38,164 bases of DNA, taken from Gammaproteobacteria bacterium (GTDB lineage Bacteria; Pseudomonadota; Gammaproteobacteria; Arenicellales; Poriferihabitantaceae). Shown in pieces: positions 20,101 through 26,615 of this stretch. The notes under the pieces were generated by a model. That model did not search any database, had not been told where the DNA came from, and saw nothing but the letters and a program-made list of their open reading frames with translations. Both the position numbers and the translations under genes were made by a program. The stretch lies in the NCBI GenBank assembly GCA_028066695.1, contig JALCBG010000007.1, positions 1 to 38,164 of the forward strand. The letters are read 5' to 3'. Position 1 is the first letter of the stretch. The number at the start of each line of letters is the position of its first letter.

Positions 20101-20185
20101 CGTCGGGCGCATTTTGCGCCTGCGCGGACGCGGCAAACAGCACCGCCGCGGCGGCGAGAAGTCCGGTGAAAAACCTCTTTAACAT
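17150..20185 (-). CDS. Array protein A2: secreted FN3/cadherin-like/Ig/dockerin-like modular protein
   Basis: 1011 residues from the ATG at 20185 (MLKRFFTG); an upstream in-frame start at 20236 is rejected by comparison with A1, A3 and A4. Signal peptide about 1-24 (SAQAQ). FN3-1 has the variant opening APDAPTGATLAP. FN3-2 has DDADC...NPENCGVE. Four cadherin-like modules follow; the first carries VGGNAVDSGAA, shared only with A4, in place of the usual VGRAGFL. Then FN3-3, putative-Ig (GLPAGLAFD) and dockerin-like 904-1011. Both Ca-loops of the dockerin-like part are canonical (DVDESGARDARD, DVDGDGDADGDD), a subtype shared only with A1. Leads unit 2; B2 follows after 9 bp. Confidence 0.85.
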   Translation of the reverse strand: MLKRFFTGLLAAAAVLFAASAQAQNAPDAPTGATLAPTGASESTSLDFSWTPDPSPPDGISLNQVHLRVFGTAWHSSNDQNRVPTGVTIVGSLSGSGSLSNYMAGTATTATFTNLQPATTYEARVASLGNERDLSAWSAVVQAVTLSGDTPDKPTLTAKSISSQPGLMRWRTTLQWRAAPDSGTISKHHFRWRTAARDPDGMPGNSDDVAAGTWQNAAGDDADCADGAANPENCGVELGAAVTSYEVTGLTDGVRYDFQARSENQHGAGNWSDPLTFTVDGLNSDADLSALVVSDGVNDLELSPAFSESILTYTVSVRSSVLSVNITPTTADASAGVTVGGNAVDSGAAASRTLDKTSGGAAQGPAENTFDVVVTAENGANMRIYTILVSRQAVSTDASLTALTLSSGSELVLTPAFDPAVFAYTAAVRSHRTGVEITATLSDARGASLKIGRAGFLAAAQSGAGAGQGVDRTDGNAAQDATENTYQVEVTAEDESTQVYEIAVSRRAAAQDASLSALAISTGTLSPAFSPGITSYYVAVGNGVAQFTITPTANDSVAGVQVGRTGFLGAATTAQNTIVGGGTRNLFLTVVTAEDGSTRTYTIDMFRAGAITKLLIHDAGVASASRNDANSLLATSDFDPLTPAYSLTVGRAVTAVVVTPTITAGGVNYQRTQPTVTPASATAITSGSPSADIPLAGGENVILLKVHTADYPVTITRPADAPENLRAAPKTQKLRVSWDAVAGTTTYRLRWRTETGPGAWQSAGGADDNGEEIAPADAPQYTITGLTNGTTYQVQARADNRAGDGEWSASLDATPAVGVEFASQQPDLALLKDRALTAITLPAASGGSSLTYGLTGLPAGLAFDASTRQISGTPSAETAPAAEVTYRVTQGGAVEDEQIFRVRVVAFTLDVDESGARDARDGILIARYLLGVRGAALTQGQSAAAFGELEPEIKIGADNMFLDVDGDGDADGDDGILIARYLFGLRGAELTTGFSGLDAAEIAANIAGLLP

Positions 20186-20236
20186 GTCAATTGTGCGGGC
20201 GAAATGCGATTGAGGGGAATCGGAAATCACCGCCAA

Positions 20237-20265
20237 ATCCTAGCAAAACCCGCGCGCGGCGGCAA
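20237..20265 (-). promoter_or_regulatory. Promoter of unit 2 (A2-B2)
   Basis: Minus strand: TTGCCG (20265-20260), 17-bp spacer, extended -10 TGCTAGGAT (TAGGAT 20242-20237). It sits in the 165-bp gap between the B1 stop and A2. The rest of that gap holds a GC-rich palindrome (20312-20325) and three GCATTC hexamers (about 20332-20350); I see no gene in it. Confidence 0.6.
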
Positions 20266-20350
20266 GCGGGTGTCCATTGACATGCCGCGCCGGCCCCGGT
20301 GGGCCCCGCGTCCCGCCCCGGCGGGCGCTGGGAATGCGAATGCGAATGCG

Positions 20351-23300
20351 TCAGGGAAGCAAATCGGAGATCTTGGTCTCCACATCGCTCGCGGTCAGCC
20401 CGGAAAAACCCGCGACAAGTTCCGCGCCGCGCAGCCCGAGCACATATCGCGCGATGAGAATGCCGTCGTCGCCATCCACGGTGTTGTCGCCGTCCACATC
20501 CAGTTTCATGCCGCGAATTCCGGCCTGCACCGCCGCCTCCAATCGCGCCGCGTCCAGCCCGCTCTGCCCGGCGGCGAACGATTCGCCGCGCGCGCCCAGC
20601 AAATAGCGCGCAATCAAAATGCCGTCGGCGGCGTTGATGCCGTCCGCGCCGTCGGCGGCGACATTAAGATGCGAGTTCAAAATTTCCACGCGAAAAGCGC
20701 GCGAGTCGGTGTCCGAGTTGTTGTCGGTCACTTCATAGACCACATCCGCCGCCGCCGCCGCGGCGCTCGGTGTGCCGGTGATTTCGCGGGTGTTCGCGTC
20801 AAACGCCAGGCCGGCCGGCAGCCCGGTCAGCGCATAGGTGTAAGGCGTGCTGCCATCCGCGGCTTCCGGCAGCGTCACTCCTTCGCCCGCGGCGAGCGCC
20901 TCGCCGGCGACAAACGCGAGGTCATCCGGCGGCGACAGGTCCAGCCCGACCGCCGGCGTGCCCTCCACCGTTTCGCTCCAATCGGTGTTGCCGTGGACTT
21001 CGCTGAGTCCGCGCGCCTGCACTTCGTAGGCGGCGCCGTCGGTCAGTCCGGCAATCGTGTAGCGCGGCACCGCGACCGCCTCGCCGTCTTCGTCGTCGCC
21101 GCTCGCCGATTGCCACGCGCCGGGCGAGCCGCCGCCGGCGTCTTTCAGCCGCCAGCGCACGCGGTAGCCGCTCTCGCCGCCGCCCGCGTCCCACGAGACG
21201 CGCAGTTTTTCGCGCTTGCCGTCGGCGCTCAGGTTGCCCGGCGTGTAGAGCGGACGGGTGATGGTGACGATGTAATCCGCGTCCAGATCAATGAACACCG
21301 CGAGTTCATTTTCGCCGCCGAGCAGCGGAATGGGGTCGCTGGCCGCGCCGCTGGCGAGGCTGGGCAGGGTGCGCACCAAGGAGATTGTCGCGCGGCGCGG
21401 GAATGGCGCGCCGGGCGCGAGGTAATGCGCCTCGGCGCCATGGTTCACGGTGAGGATGACCGCGGTCACCGCTTTGTCCACATTCAGCGAATACAGCGGC
21501 CTTGCCTGATTAAAGCCGGTGAGAAGCGAGTTCGCGCCGGTGCGCGAGGTTTCCGCCGCGTCGTGAATTTGCAAGTTGGTGATGGGGCCGCCGCGGAACA
21601 GGTTGACCTTGTAGGTGCGCGTATTCACGCCGTCTTCGGCGGTGACCACGACCTCAACCTGGTTGCGGCAGTAGTAGCGGTGGCAGCCGCCGGTGAAGAT
21701 GCTGCTGCCGCTGAGTTCCCCGTCCACGAAAACCGAGGCGGCGGTGCCGGGATGCGCCGGGGTTACCGTGAGGTTGACACTCTGAACACTGTTGGGCAGG
21801 AACCCGGCGTAGGAGGTGATGCCGGGGGCGAATGCGGGCGACAGCGTGCCGCCGCCGAGCAGCAAACGCGTGAGGAGCGTGCTGTTGCTCGCCTTTCGCC
21901 GCGACGCCGAGATGGTGTAGGTGCGCGTGGTGTTTCCGTCTTCGGCGGTGGTTTCCACCAGAAAGAGGTTGCCGCCGGTTTGCGGCTCGGTTCCGCTGTC
22001 TTTGTTTATGGCCAGCAGCGGGCTGAACCCGGTGCTTTTGAGATTCATCAGGGTCTCCCCGGCGCGGCCGACTTTCACGCTCGCGGCGGAATCGGCCGGA
22101 GCCGGTATGAACTCCAAGTTGGAACGACTGCTGCGCACGCTGACCGAGTAAGCGAGCGTGTCCGCGCTGAATGCCGGCGTCAGTTCAAAGGTGATGCCGG
22201 GGCGGACTACTTCCAGATTGGCCAGGCTCGCGTCGCTTTTCGCCGCCTGGCGCGTCACCGCGATTTCGTAGGTTTTTTTGGTGCTTCCGTCCTCGGCGGT
22301 GACTTCCACCTGAAAGGTGTTGCGCGCCGGACCCTGCCGCGCGGCGCCGGCCGATTTGTTCAGGGTCTGCGTGCTGCTGTTGCCGAGCGCCCCGGCGCGG
22401 CCGACTTTGATGGTCGCGTTGTCATCCGAAGGGGCCGCGGTGATGTCCACAGCGGTGATGTGGCTCCTGACCTCCACCGTGTAGGAGAGCGTCGCGGAGT
22501 CAAACTCCGGCGTCAACTCCCGCGCGGCGTTGTCAAGGAATTGCAGCGAGTCCAGCGACGCGTCGTCGCCGAGCAAATTCATCGTCAGCGTGAGGCGGTT
22601 GGACCACCCGCCGGCGCCTGTGGCGGTGGAGGCGCGCACTTCAAAATCGTATTCTTTGTTCGCGGGCAGGTCGGACAGCATGTAACGCCGCGCTTCGGCG
22701 CCCAATTCCTCGCCGCAATCCTCCGGGGCGGCCGCGCCGGCGGCGCAGTCGGCGTCGTCGCCGGACGCGTTTTGCCAGGCGCCCGCGAGGGCTCCGGGAT
22801 TGAGGCCGGGGTTGTCCCGGTCCGGGTCAATTTTCGCGGTGCGCCAGCGGACATGGTAGTTGGCGGCGGTGAAGCCGGACGGAACGCTCCATTGGAGTTC
22901 AATGCTCCATTTTTTTCCGCCGGGATTCGCGGTGAGTTTGCGCGGACTCAGCGCCGGTGAAGGAGTGTCCTGCGTCGCGGTTTCCACCTGCAAAGTCGCC
23001 GACCAACCTCCCGGAACAGACTGGATTTGGTCGTAAGAGCGCATGCGCAACTCATAGGTAGTCGCCGGCGCCAAACCGATGAGGTCGCCGCTGGTGACGG
23101 GACCATCAACCGTGTTCGCGAAGAGTTCCACACCGTCCCACTCCACGCCGTCGGGCAATTCGTTGGTGACGGTAACCCCCGGCCAGTTGTCGCCGCGAAC
23201 GCGCATCGCGATGGTGTGAAAACGGGCGGTAAGTCCGCCGTCCAGTGTGTTTGTCCAGCGGAGATTGACCCTGCTTGATTCCGACCCGGGAACCGGTTCG

Positions 23301-23413
23301 TAAGTCAAAGCGGTGGGCGGGGCGTGCTGCGCGCGCGCCTCTCCGGCCGCGGCAAAAAACGCCGCGGCCAGAAAAAGGCCGGCGAAAACTTTCTTTTGCA
23401 TGCGCATTTTCAT
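20351..23413 (-). CDS. Array protein B1: secreted FN3/cadherin-like/Ig/dockerin-like modular protein
   Basis: 1020 residues from the ATG at 23413 (MKMRMQKKVF), 32 bp after the A1 stop. Signal peptide about 1-29 (GEARAQ). FN3-1 opens PPTALTYEPVPG like B3. FN3-2 has the Cys pair in the variant form DDADC...APEDCG, and its preceding loop is DRDNPGLNPGALAG instead of the usual DGTPGNSDD. Four cadherin-like modules follow. The third holds a second Cys pair (GGCHRYYC) found in no other member and lacks the VGRAGFL motif. FN3-3 is of the WRLKDAGGG type. Then putative-Ig and dockerin-like 913-1020 with loop DVDGDNTVDGDD. Second gene of unit 1, probably on one transcript with A1. Confidence 0.85.
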   Translation of the reverse strand: MKMRMQKKVFAGLFLAAAFFAAAGEARAQHAPPTALTYEPVPGSESSRVNLRWTNTLDGGLTARFHTIAMRVRGDNWPGVTVTNELPDGVEWDGVELFANTVDGPVTSGDLIGLAPATTYELRMRSYDQIQSVPGGWSATLQVETATQDTPSPALSPRKLTANPGGKKWSIELQWSVPSGFTAANYHVRWRTAKIDPDRDNPGLNPGALAGAWQNASGDDADCAAGAAAPEDCGEELGAEARRYMLSDLPANKEYDFEVRASTATGAGGWSNRLTLTMNLLGDDASLDSLQFLDNAARELTPEFDSATLSYTVEVRSHITAVDITAAPSDDNATIKVGRAGALGNSSTQTLNKSAGAARQGPARNTFQVEVTAEDGSTKKTYEIAVTRQAAKSDASLANLEVVRPGITFELTPAFSADTLAYSVSVRSSRSNLEFIPAPADSAASVKVGRAGETLMNLKSTGFSPLLAINKDSGTEPQTGGNLFLVETTAEDGNTTRTYTISASRRKASNSTLLTRLLLGGGTLSPAFAPGITSYAGFLPNSVQSVNLTVTPAHPGTAASVFVDGELSGSSIFTGGCHRYYCRNQVEVVVTAEDGVNTRTYKVNLFRGGPITNLQIHDAAETSRTGANSLLTGFNQARPLYSLNVDKAVTAVILTVNHGAEAHYLAPGAPFPRRATISLVRTLPSLASGAASDPIPLLGGENELAVFIDLDADYIVTITRPLYTPGNLSADGKREKLRVSWDAGGGESGYRVRWRLKDAGGGSPGAWQSASGDDEDGEAVAVPRYTIAGLTDGAAYEVQARGLSEVHGNTDWSETVEGTPAVGLDLSPPDDLAFVAGEALAAGEGVTLPEAADGSTPYTYALTGLPAGLAFDANTREITGTPSAAAAAADVVYEVTDNNSDTDSRAFRVEILNSHLNVAADGADGINAADGILIARYLLGARGESFAAGQSGLDAARLEAAVQAGIRGMKLDVDGDNTVDGDDGILIARYVLGLRGAELVAGFSGLTASDVETKISDLLP

Positions 23414-23445
23414 TTGCTTTTCATGTGTTTTTTCATGCCGCCGCT

Positions 23446-26400
23446 TTACGGCAGCAACCCGGCGATTTTCGCCGCGATTGCGTCCGCGTCCAGATTGGAA
23501 AATCCGGCGGTAAGTTCGGCGCCGCGCAGCCCGAACAAATAGCGCGCGATGAGAATGCCGTCGTCGCCGTCGGCGTTTCCGTCCTCGTTGACATCCAATA
23601 ATATGCCGTCCGCGCCGGGTTTGATTTCCGCCTCCACCTCGCCGAACGCGGCCGCGCTCTGCCCTTTGGTGAGCGCATCGCCGCGCACGCCGAGAAGATA
23701 CCGCGCGATCAAAATGCCGTCGCGCGCGTCCCTCGCGCCGCTTTCGTCCACATCCGGATTGAAAGTAACGATGTCCACGCTGAAAATCCGCTCGTCAAAT
23801 TCGGAGTTGGCGTCGGTGACGCGGTAGGCGACCTCGGCCGGCGCCGCGGTTGCCGCGCTTGGCGTGCCGCTGATTTCGCGCGCGACATCGTCAAACGCCA
23901 GGCCGGCCGGCAGGCCGGTCAGGGTAAAAGTGTAGGGCGTGGTTCCGCCGCTCGCGTTCGGCAGGGTGATCGCGGCCGGCAGCGCCTGCGCGGCGATGAA
24001 CGCCAAGTCGGACAACTCCGCGGAGATTTCCACGCCGGCCGCAGGCGCGGCTTCCACCGATTCGCTCCACTCGCCGTCGCCGGCCGGGTTGTCGGCGCGC
24101 GCCTGCACCTCGTAGTTGGTTGCGTTGGTCAGGCCGGTAATCGTGTATCTGGGCGCGGCGCCGGCCTCTTCGCCGGCGTCGTCATCGCCGCTCGCCGATT
24201 GCCATGCGCCCGGCCCCGTTTTCGTCCGCCAGCGCAAGCGGTAAGTGGTGGTGCCGGCGACCGCGTCCCACGAGACGCGCAGTTTTTCCGTCTTCGGATT
24301 CGCCGCGAGATTTTCCGGCGCGTCCGCCGGGCGCAGAATGGTGACCGGGTAATCGGCGGTGGACACTTTCACCAGAATTAAATTTTCGCCGCCGGCCAGC
24401 GGAACCGCGCTGCTCGCCGTGCCGCTGGTCAGCGCGGTCGCCGAAGCCGGCGTAACCGTCGGTTGCGTGCGCTGGTAATTCGCGCTGCCGGCGGTGATGG
24501 TCGCGGTGATCACCACCGCGGTTACCGCCCTGTCCACGACCAGCGAATACCCCGGCACGGTCTGGCTGAAGTCGGCTGTCGGCAGCAGCGAGTTCGCGTC
24601 GGTGCGCGAAGTTTCATCGGCGTCGTGAATCAGCAGTTTGCTGACCGCGCCGCCGCGAAACACATCTATCGTGTAAGTGCGCGTGACCGCGCTGTTTTCC
24701 GAGGTGACCACCACCAAAAACACATTGTTGCCGCGCCCGACTTCGGTGCCTTGCGCCTGCGACGGCGCGCCCAAAAATCCGGCGCGGCCGACCTGCACCA
24801 TCGCGGCCGCGTCGGGAGTCGGCGTAATCGTGAACTGCGCGACGCCGTTGCCGATGGCGGCGTAATAGGAGGTGACGCCGGGGCTGAACGCCGGAAACAG
24901 CGCGCCGTGCGAAATGGACAGCGCCGACAGCGCGGCGTCGTCCGAAGCCGCGCGGCGCGAAACCGCGAGTGTGTAGGTCTGCGTGCTTCCGTCTTCGGCC
25001 GTGACTTCAATCTGAAAGGTGTTTAGCGACGCGTCCTGCGCGGCAAGCGCCGATGTCTTGTCTATGGTCTGCGCCGCGCCGGCGCCGCTTGTCGCCGCGG
25101 CGAGCGCGCCGGGGCGGCCGATTTTAATTCCCGATGCGGCCGCGTCGTTCGCGGTCGCGGTGATGGTCAGCGTGGTGGTGTTGTTGCGTATCAGCGCATC
25201 GTAGGAAAGCGTCCCCGGGTCAAACGCCGGCATGGGCATAATCGTGCTTCCGGTAACCAGCCGCAGCGCGGACAGCGACGCATCCGCGCTCGCTTTCAGG
25301 CGCGAAACCGAGATTTTGTAGACGCGCACATCCCCGTTCTCGGCGGTGACTTCCACATTAAAGGTGTTTTCCGCCGGACCTTGCGCGGCGCTTCCGGAAG
25401 TTTTGTTGACCGACTGCGAACTGGCCGAGCCGCTGTCCACCGCCGCCTCGGAGCCGGCGCGGCCGATTTTGATGGTCGCGGTGCCGTCAGCCGCGGTCGG
25501 CGTGATGCTCAGGTTATTTATGGAATTGCGGATTTCGGCGGCGTAGGCGAGCGTGCCCGCGCGAAACGTCGGCGACAATTCCACATCGGCGTTGCCGTCG
25601 TTGACCACCAGCGCGCTCAGCGAATTGTCGCCGCTGACCCCGTCCACGGTGAAAGTCAGTATGTCCGACCACGAGCCCACGCCGATGCTGTTTTCCTGGC
25701 GCGCCTGAAAGTCGTAATCGGTGTTTTCGGCGAGCCCGGTGATTTCGTAGCGCCTTATTTCGGCGGAGATTTCCTCGCCGCAATTTTCGGGGTTTGCCGC
25801 GCCGTCGGCGCAGTCGGCGTCGTCGCCGGCCGCGTTTTGCCATGTTCCGGCGGCGACATCATCGGAGTTGCCGGGCGTGCCGTCCGGGTCCTGCGCCGAA
25901 GTGCGCCAGCGCAAATGGTTTTTGGTTACCGTGCCGGCGTTGGACGCGGCGCTCCATTGCAGCGTGGCGCGCCAGGTCATCGCGCCGGGCTTTGCCGAGA
26001 AACCGCGCAGGCTCAGCGCCGGTTTGCCCGGGGAGTCGCCGCTCAGCGTTACCGCCTGCGCGGTCGCGGAAAAGGCCGAGCCTTGCGCGTCTTCGTCATA
26101 AGTCCGCATGCGCAGCTCATAAGTGGTTGCCGGCTGCAGACCGGTGATTTGCGCGGAAGGGGAGCCGGGATTAAGACCGCCGCGAGAATCCCTGTTGCCG
26201 GTGACCGTTACGCCTTCGGGCGTCACATCGCTGGTTTGGGAGCCGAGCGTCCCCCATCCTTCGCCGAAGACGCGCATATTGAGGAAGTACCAGCCGACTC
26301 CGCCTGAGCCGCTTGGGGCGGTCCCCTCGGTCCAACCCAAATCCATGGCGGTGGATTCCGCGCCGGCGGTCGGCGTGAGCGTGATATTGGTCGGCGGAGT

Positions 26401-26475
26401 GACTTGCGCCTGCGCGCCCGCGCCAAACGCCAGCGCGGCGGCGGCAAAAAGTCCGGTGAAAAACCTCTTTAACAT
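23446..26475 (-). CDS. Array protein A1: secreted FN3/cadherin-like/Ig/dockerin-like modular protein
   Basis: 1009 residues from the ATG at 26475 (MLKRFFTG); the in-frame ATG at 26526 would place the promoter inside the gene. Signal peptide about 1-24 (AGAQAQ). FN3-1 25-140, FN3-2 148-275 with DDADC...NPENCGEE, cadherin-like modules 276-390, 391-505, 506-603 and 604-711, FN3-3 712-810, putative-Ig 812-900, dockerin-like 902-1009 with two canonical loops (DVDESGARDARD, DVNEDGNADGDD). It shares a 533-bp perfect block and a 96-bp block (25871-25966 with 5499-5594) with A4 at the other end of the array. First gene of the array, divergent from btuC. Confidence 0.85.
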   Translation of the reverse strand: MLKRFFTGLFAAAALAFGAGAQAQVTPPTNITLTPTAGAESTAMDLGWTEGTAPSGSGGVGWYFLNMRVFGEGWGTLGSQTSDVTPEGVTVTGNRDSRGGLNPGSPSAQITGLQPATTYELRMRTYDEDAQGSAFSATAQAVTLSGDSPGKPALSLRGFSAKPGAMTWRATLQWSAASNAGTVTKNHLRWRTSAQDPDGTPGNSDDVAAGTWQNAAGDDADCADGAANPENCGEEISAEIRRYEITGLAENTDYDFQARQENSIGVGSWSDILTFTVDGVSGDNSLSALVVNDGNADVELSPTFRAGTLAYAAEIRNSINNLSITPTAADGTATIKIGRAGSEAAVDSGSASSQSVNKTSGSAAQGPAENTFNVEVTAENGDVRVYKISVSRLKASADASLSALRLVTGSTIMPMPAFDPGTLSYDALIRNNTTTLTITATANDAAASGIKIGRPGALAAATSGAGAAQTIDKTSALAAQDASLNTFQIEVTAEDGSTQTYTLAVSRRAASDDAALSALSISHGALFPAFSPGVTSYYAAIGNGVAQFTITPTPDAAAMVQVGRAGFLGAPSQAQGTEVGRGNNVFLVVVTSENSAVTRTYTIDVFRGGAVSKLLIHDADETSRTDANSLLPTADFSQTVPGYSLVVDRAVTAVVITATITAGSANYQRTQPTVTPASATALTSGTASSAVPLAGGENLILVKVSTADYPVTILRPADAPENLAANPKTEKLRVSWDAVAGTTTYRLRWRTKTGPGAWQSASGDDDAGEEAGAAPRYTITGLTNATNYEVQARADNPAGDGEWSESVEAAPAAGVEISAELSDLAFIAAQALPAAITLPNASGGTTPYTFTLTGLPAGLAFDDVAREISGTPSAATAAPAEVAYRVTDANSEFDERIFSVDIVTFNPDVDESGARDARDGILIARYLLGVRGDALTKGQSAAAFGEVEAEIKPGADGILLDVNEDGNADGDDGILIARYLFGLRGAELTAGFSNLDADAIAAKIAGLLP
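24218..24750 (-). repeat. 533-bp block identical to 3855-4387
   Basis: A1 copy of the block shared with A4; see 3855-4387. Flanking sequence diverges sharply at both ends. Confidence 0.85.
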
Positions 26476-26523
26476 GTCAATTTTTAATTGTGCGGCGAAA
26501 TGCGGTCGGGCGTGAATTCCCGC
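26465..26523 (-). repeat. 59-bp leader block identical to 12389-12447
   Basis: A1 copy of the A-gene leader with inverted repeat CAATT-AAA-AATTG before the ATG; see 12389-12447. Confidence 0.8.
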
Positions 26524-26526
26524 CAA

Positions 26527-26555
26527 ATCCTAGCAAACCCCGCCCGCGGCGGCAA
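26527..26555 (-). promoter_or_regulatory. Promoter of unit 1 (A1-B1)
   Basis: Minus strand: TTGCCG (26555-26550), 17-bp spacer, extended -10 TGCTAGGAT (TAGGAT 26532-26527). No leftward gene lies upstream here, so the conserved element cannot be explained as the terminator of a preceding gene. This supports the promoter reading for all four copies. Confidence 0.65.
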
Positions 26556-26579
26556 GCGGGGCATTTTGCGCGCGCGCGC

Positions 26580-26585
26580 GATAAT
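26580..26585 (+). promoter_or_regulatory. Candidate -10 box of btuCD
   Basis: GATAAT (5 of 6 to TATAAT) stands in an AT-rich island directly after an alternating CG tract (26568-26580), 31 nt before the btuC ATG. No convincing -35 is seen at 16-18 bp. There is no cobalamin riboswitch on this side. Confidence 0.35.
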
Positions 26586-26615
26586 ATAGCCCGCCTCAAT
26601 GCCCCCCAAACTTTA

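Noticed and set aside
14930-20182. 1750-codon open frame on the plus strand, plus others of 588-918 codons antisense to the array
   Set aside because: These frames are low-complexity Arg/Gly/Ala/His-rich, have no domain or signal features, and run across two array genes. They arise because the GC-rich minus-strand genes rarely use codons that give stops in the antisense frame.
20312-20325. Perfect GC palindrome downstream of B1 as a terminator
   Set aside because: No T-run follows on the minus strand, and such palindromes are common in this GC-rich sequence.
92-26475. Repeated short DNA motifs in the array as a CRISPR or satellite
   Set aside because: The repeats are coding modules of about 300 bp with protein-level conservation; spacing and lengths do not fit CRISPR or simple satellites.
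26533-26560. GC-rich inverted repeat followed by TTT before each A gene as an intrinsic terminator
   Set aside because: The T-run is only three or four long, and the copy upstream of A1 has no leftward gene to terminate; -35/-10 spacing is exact in three copies.
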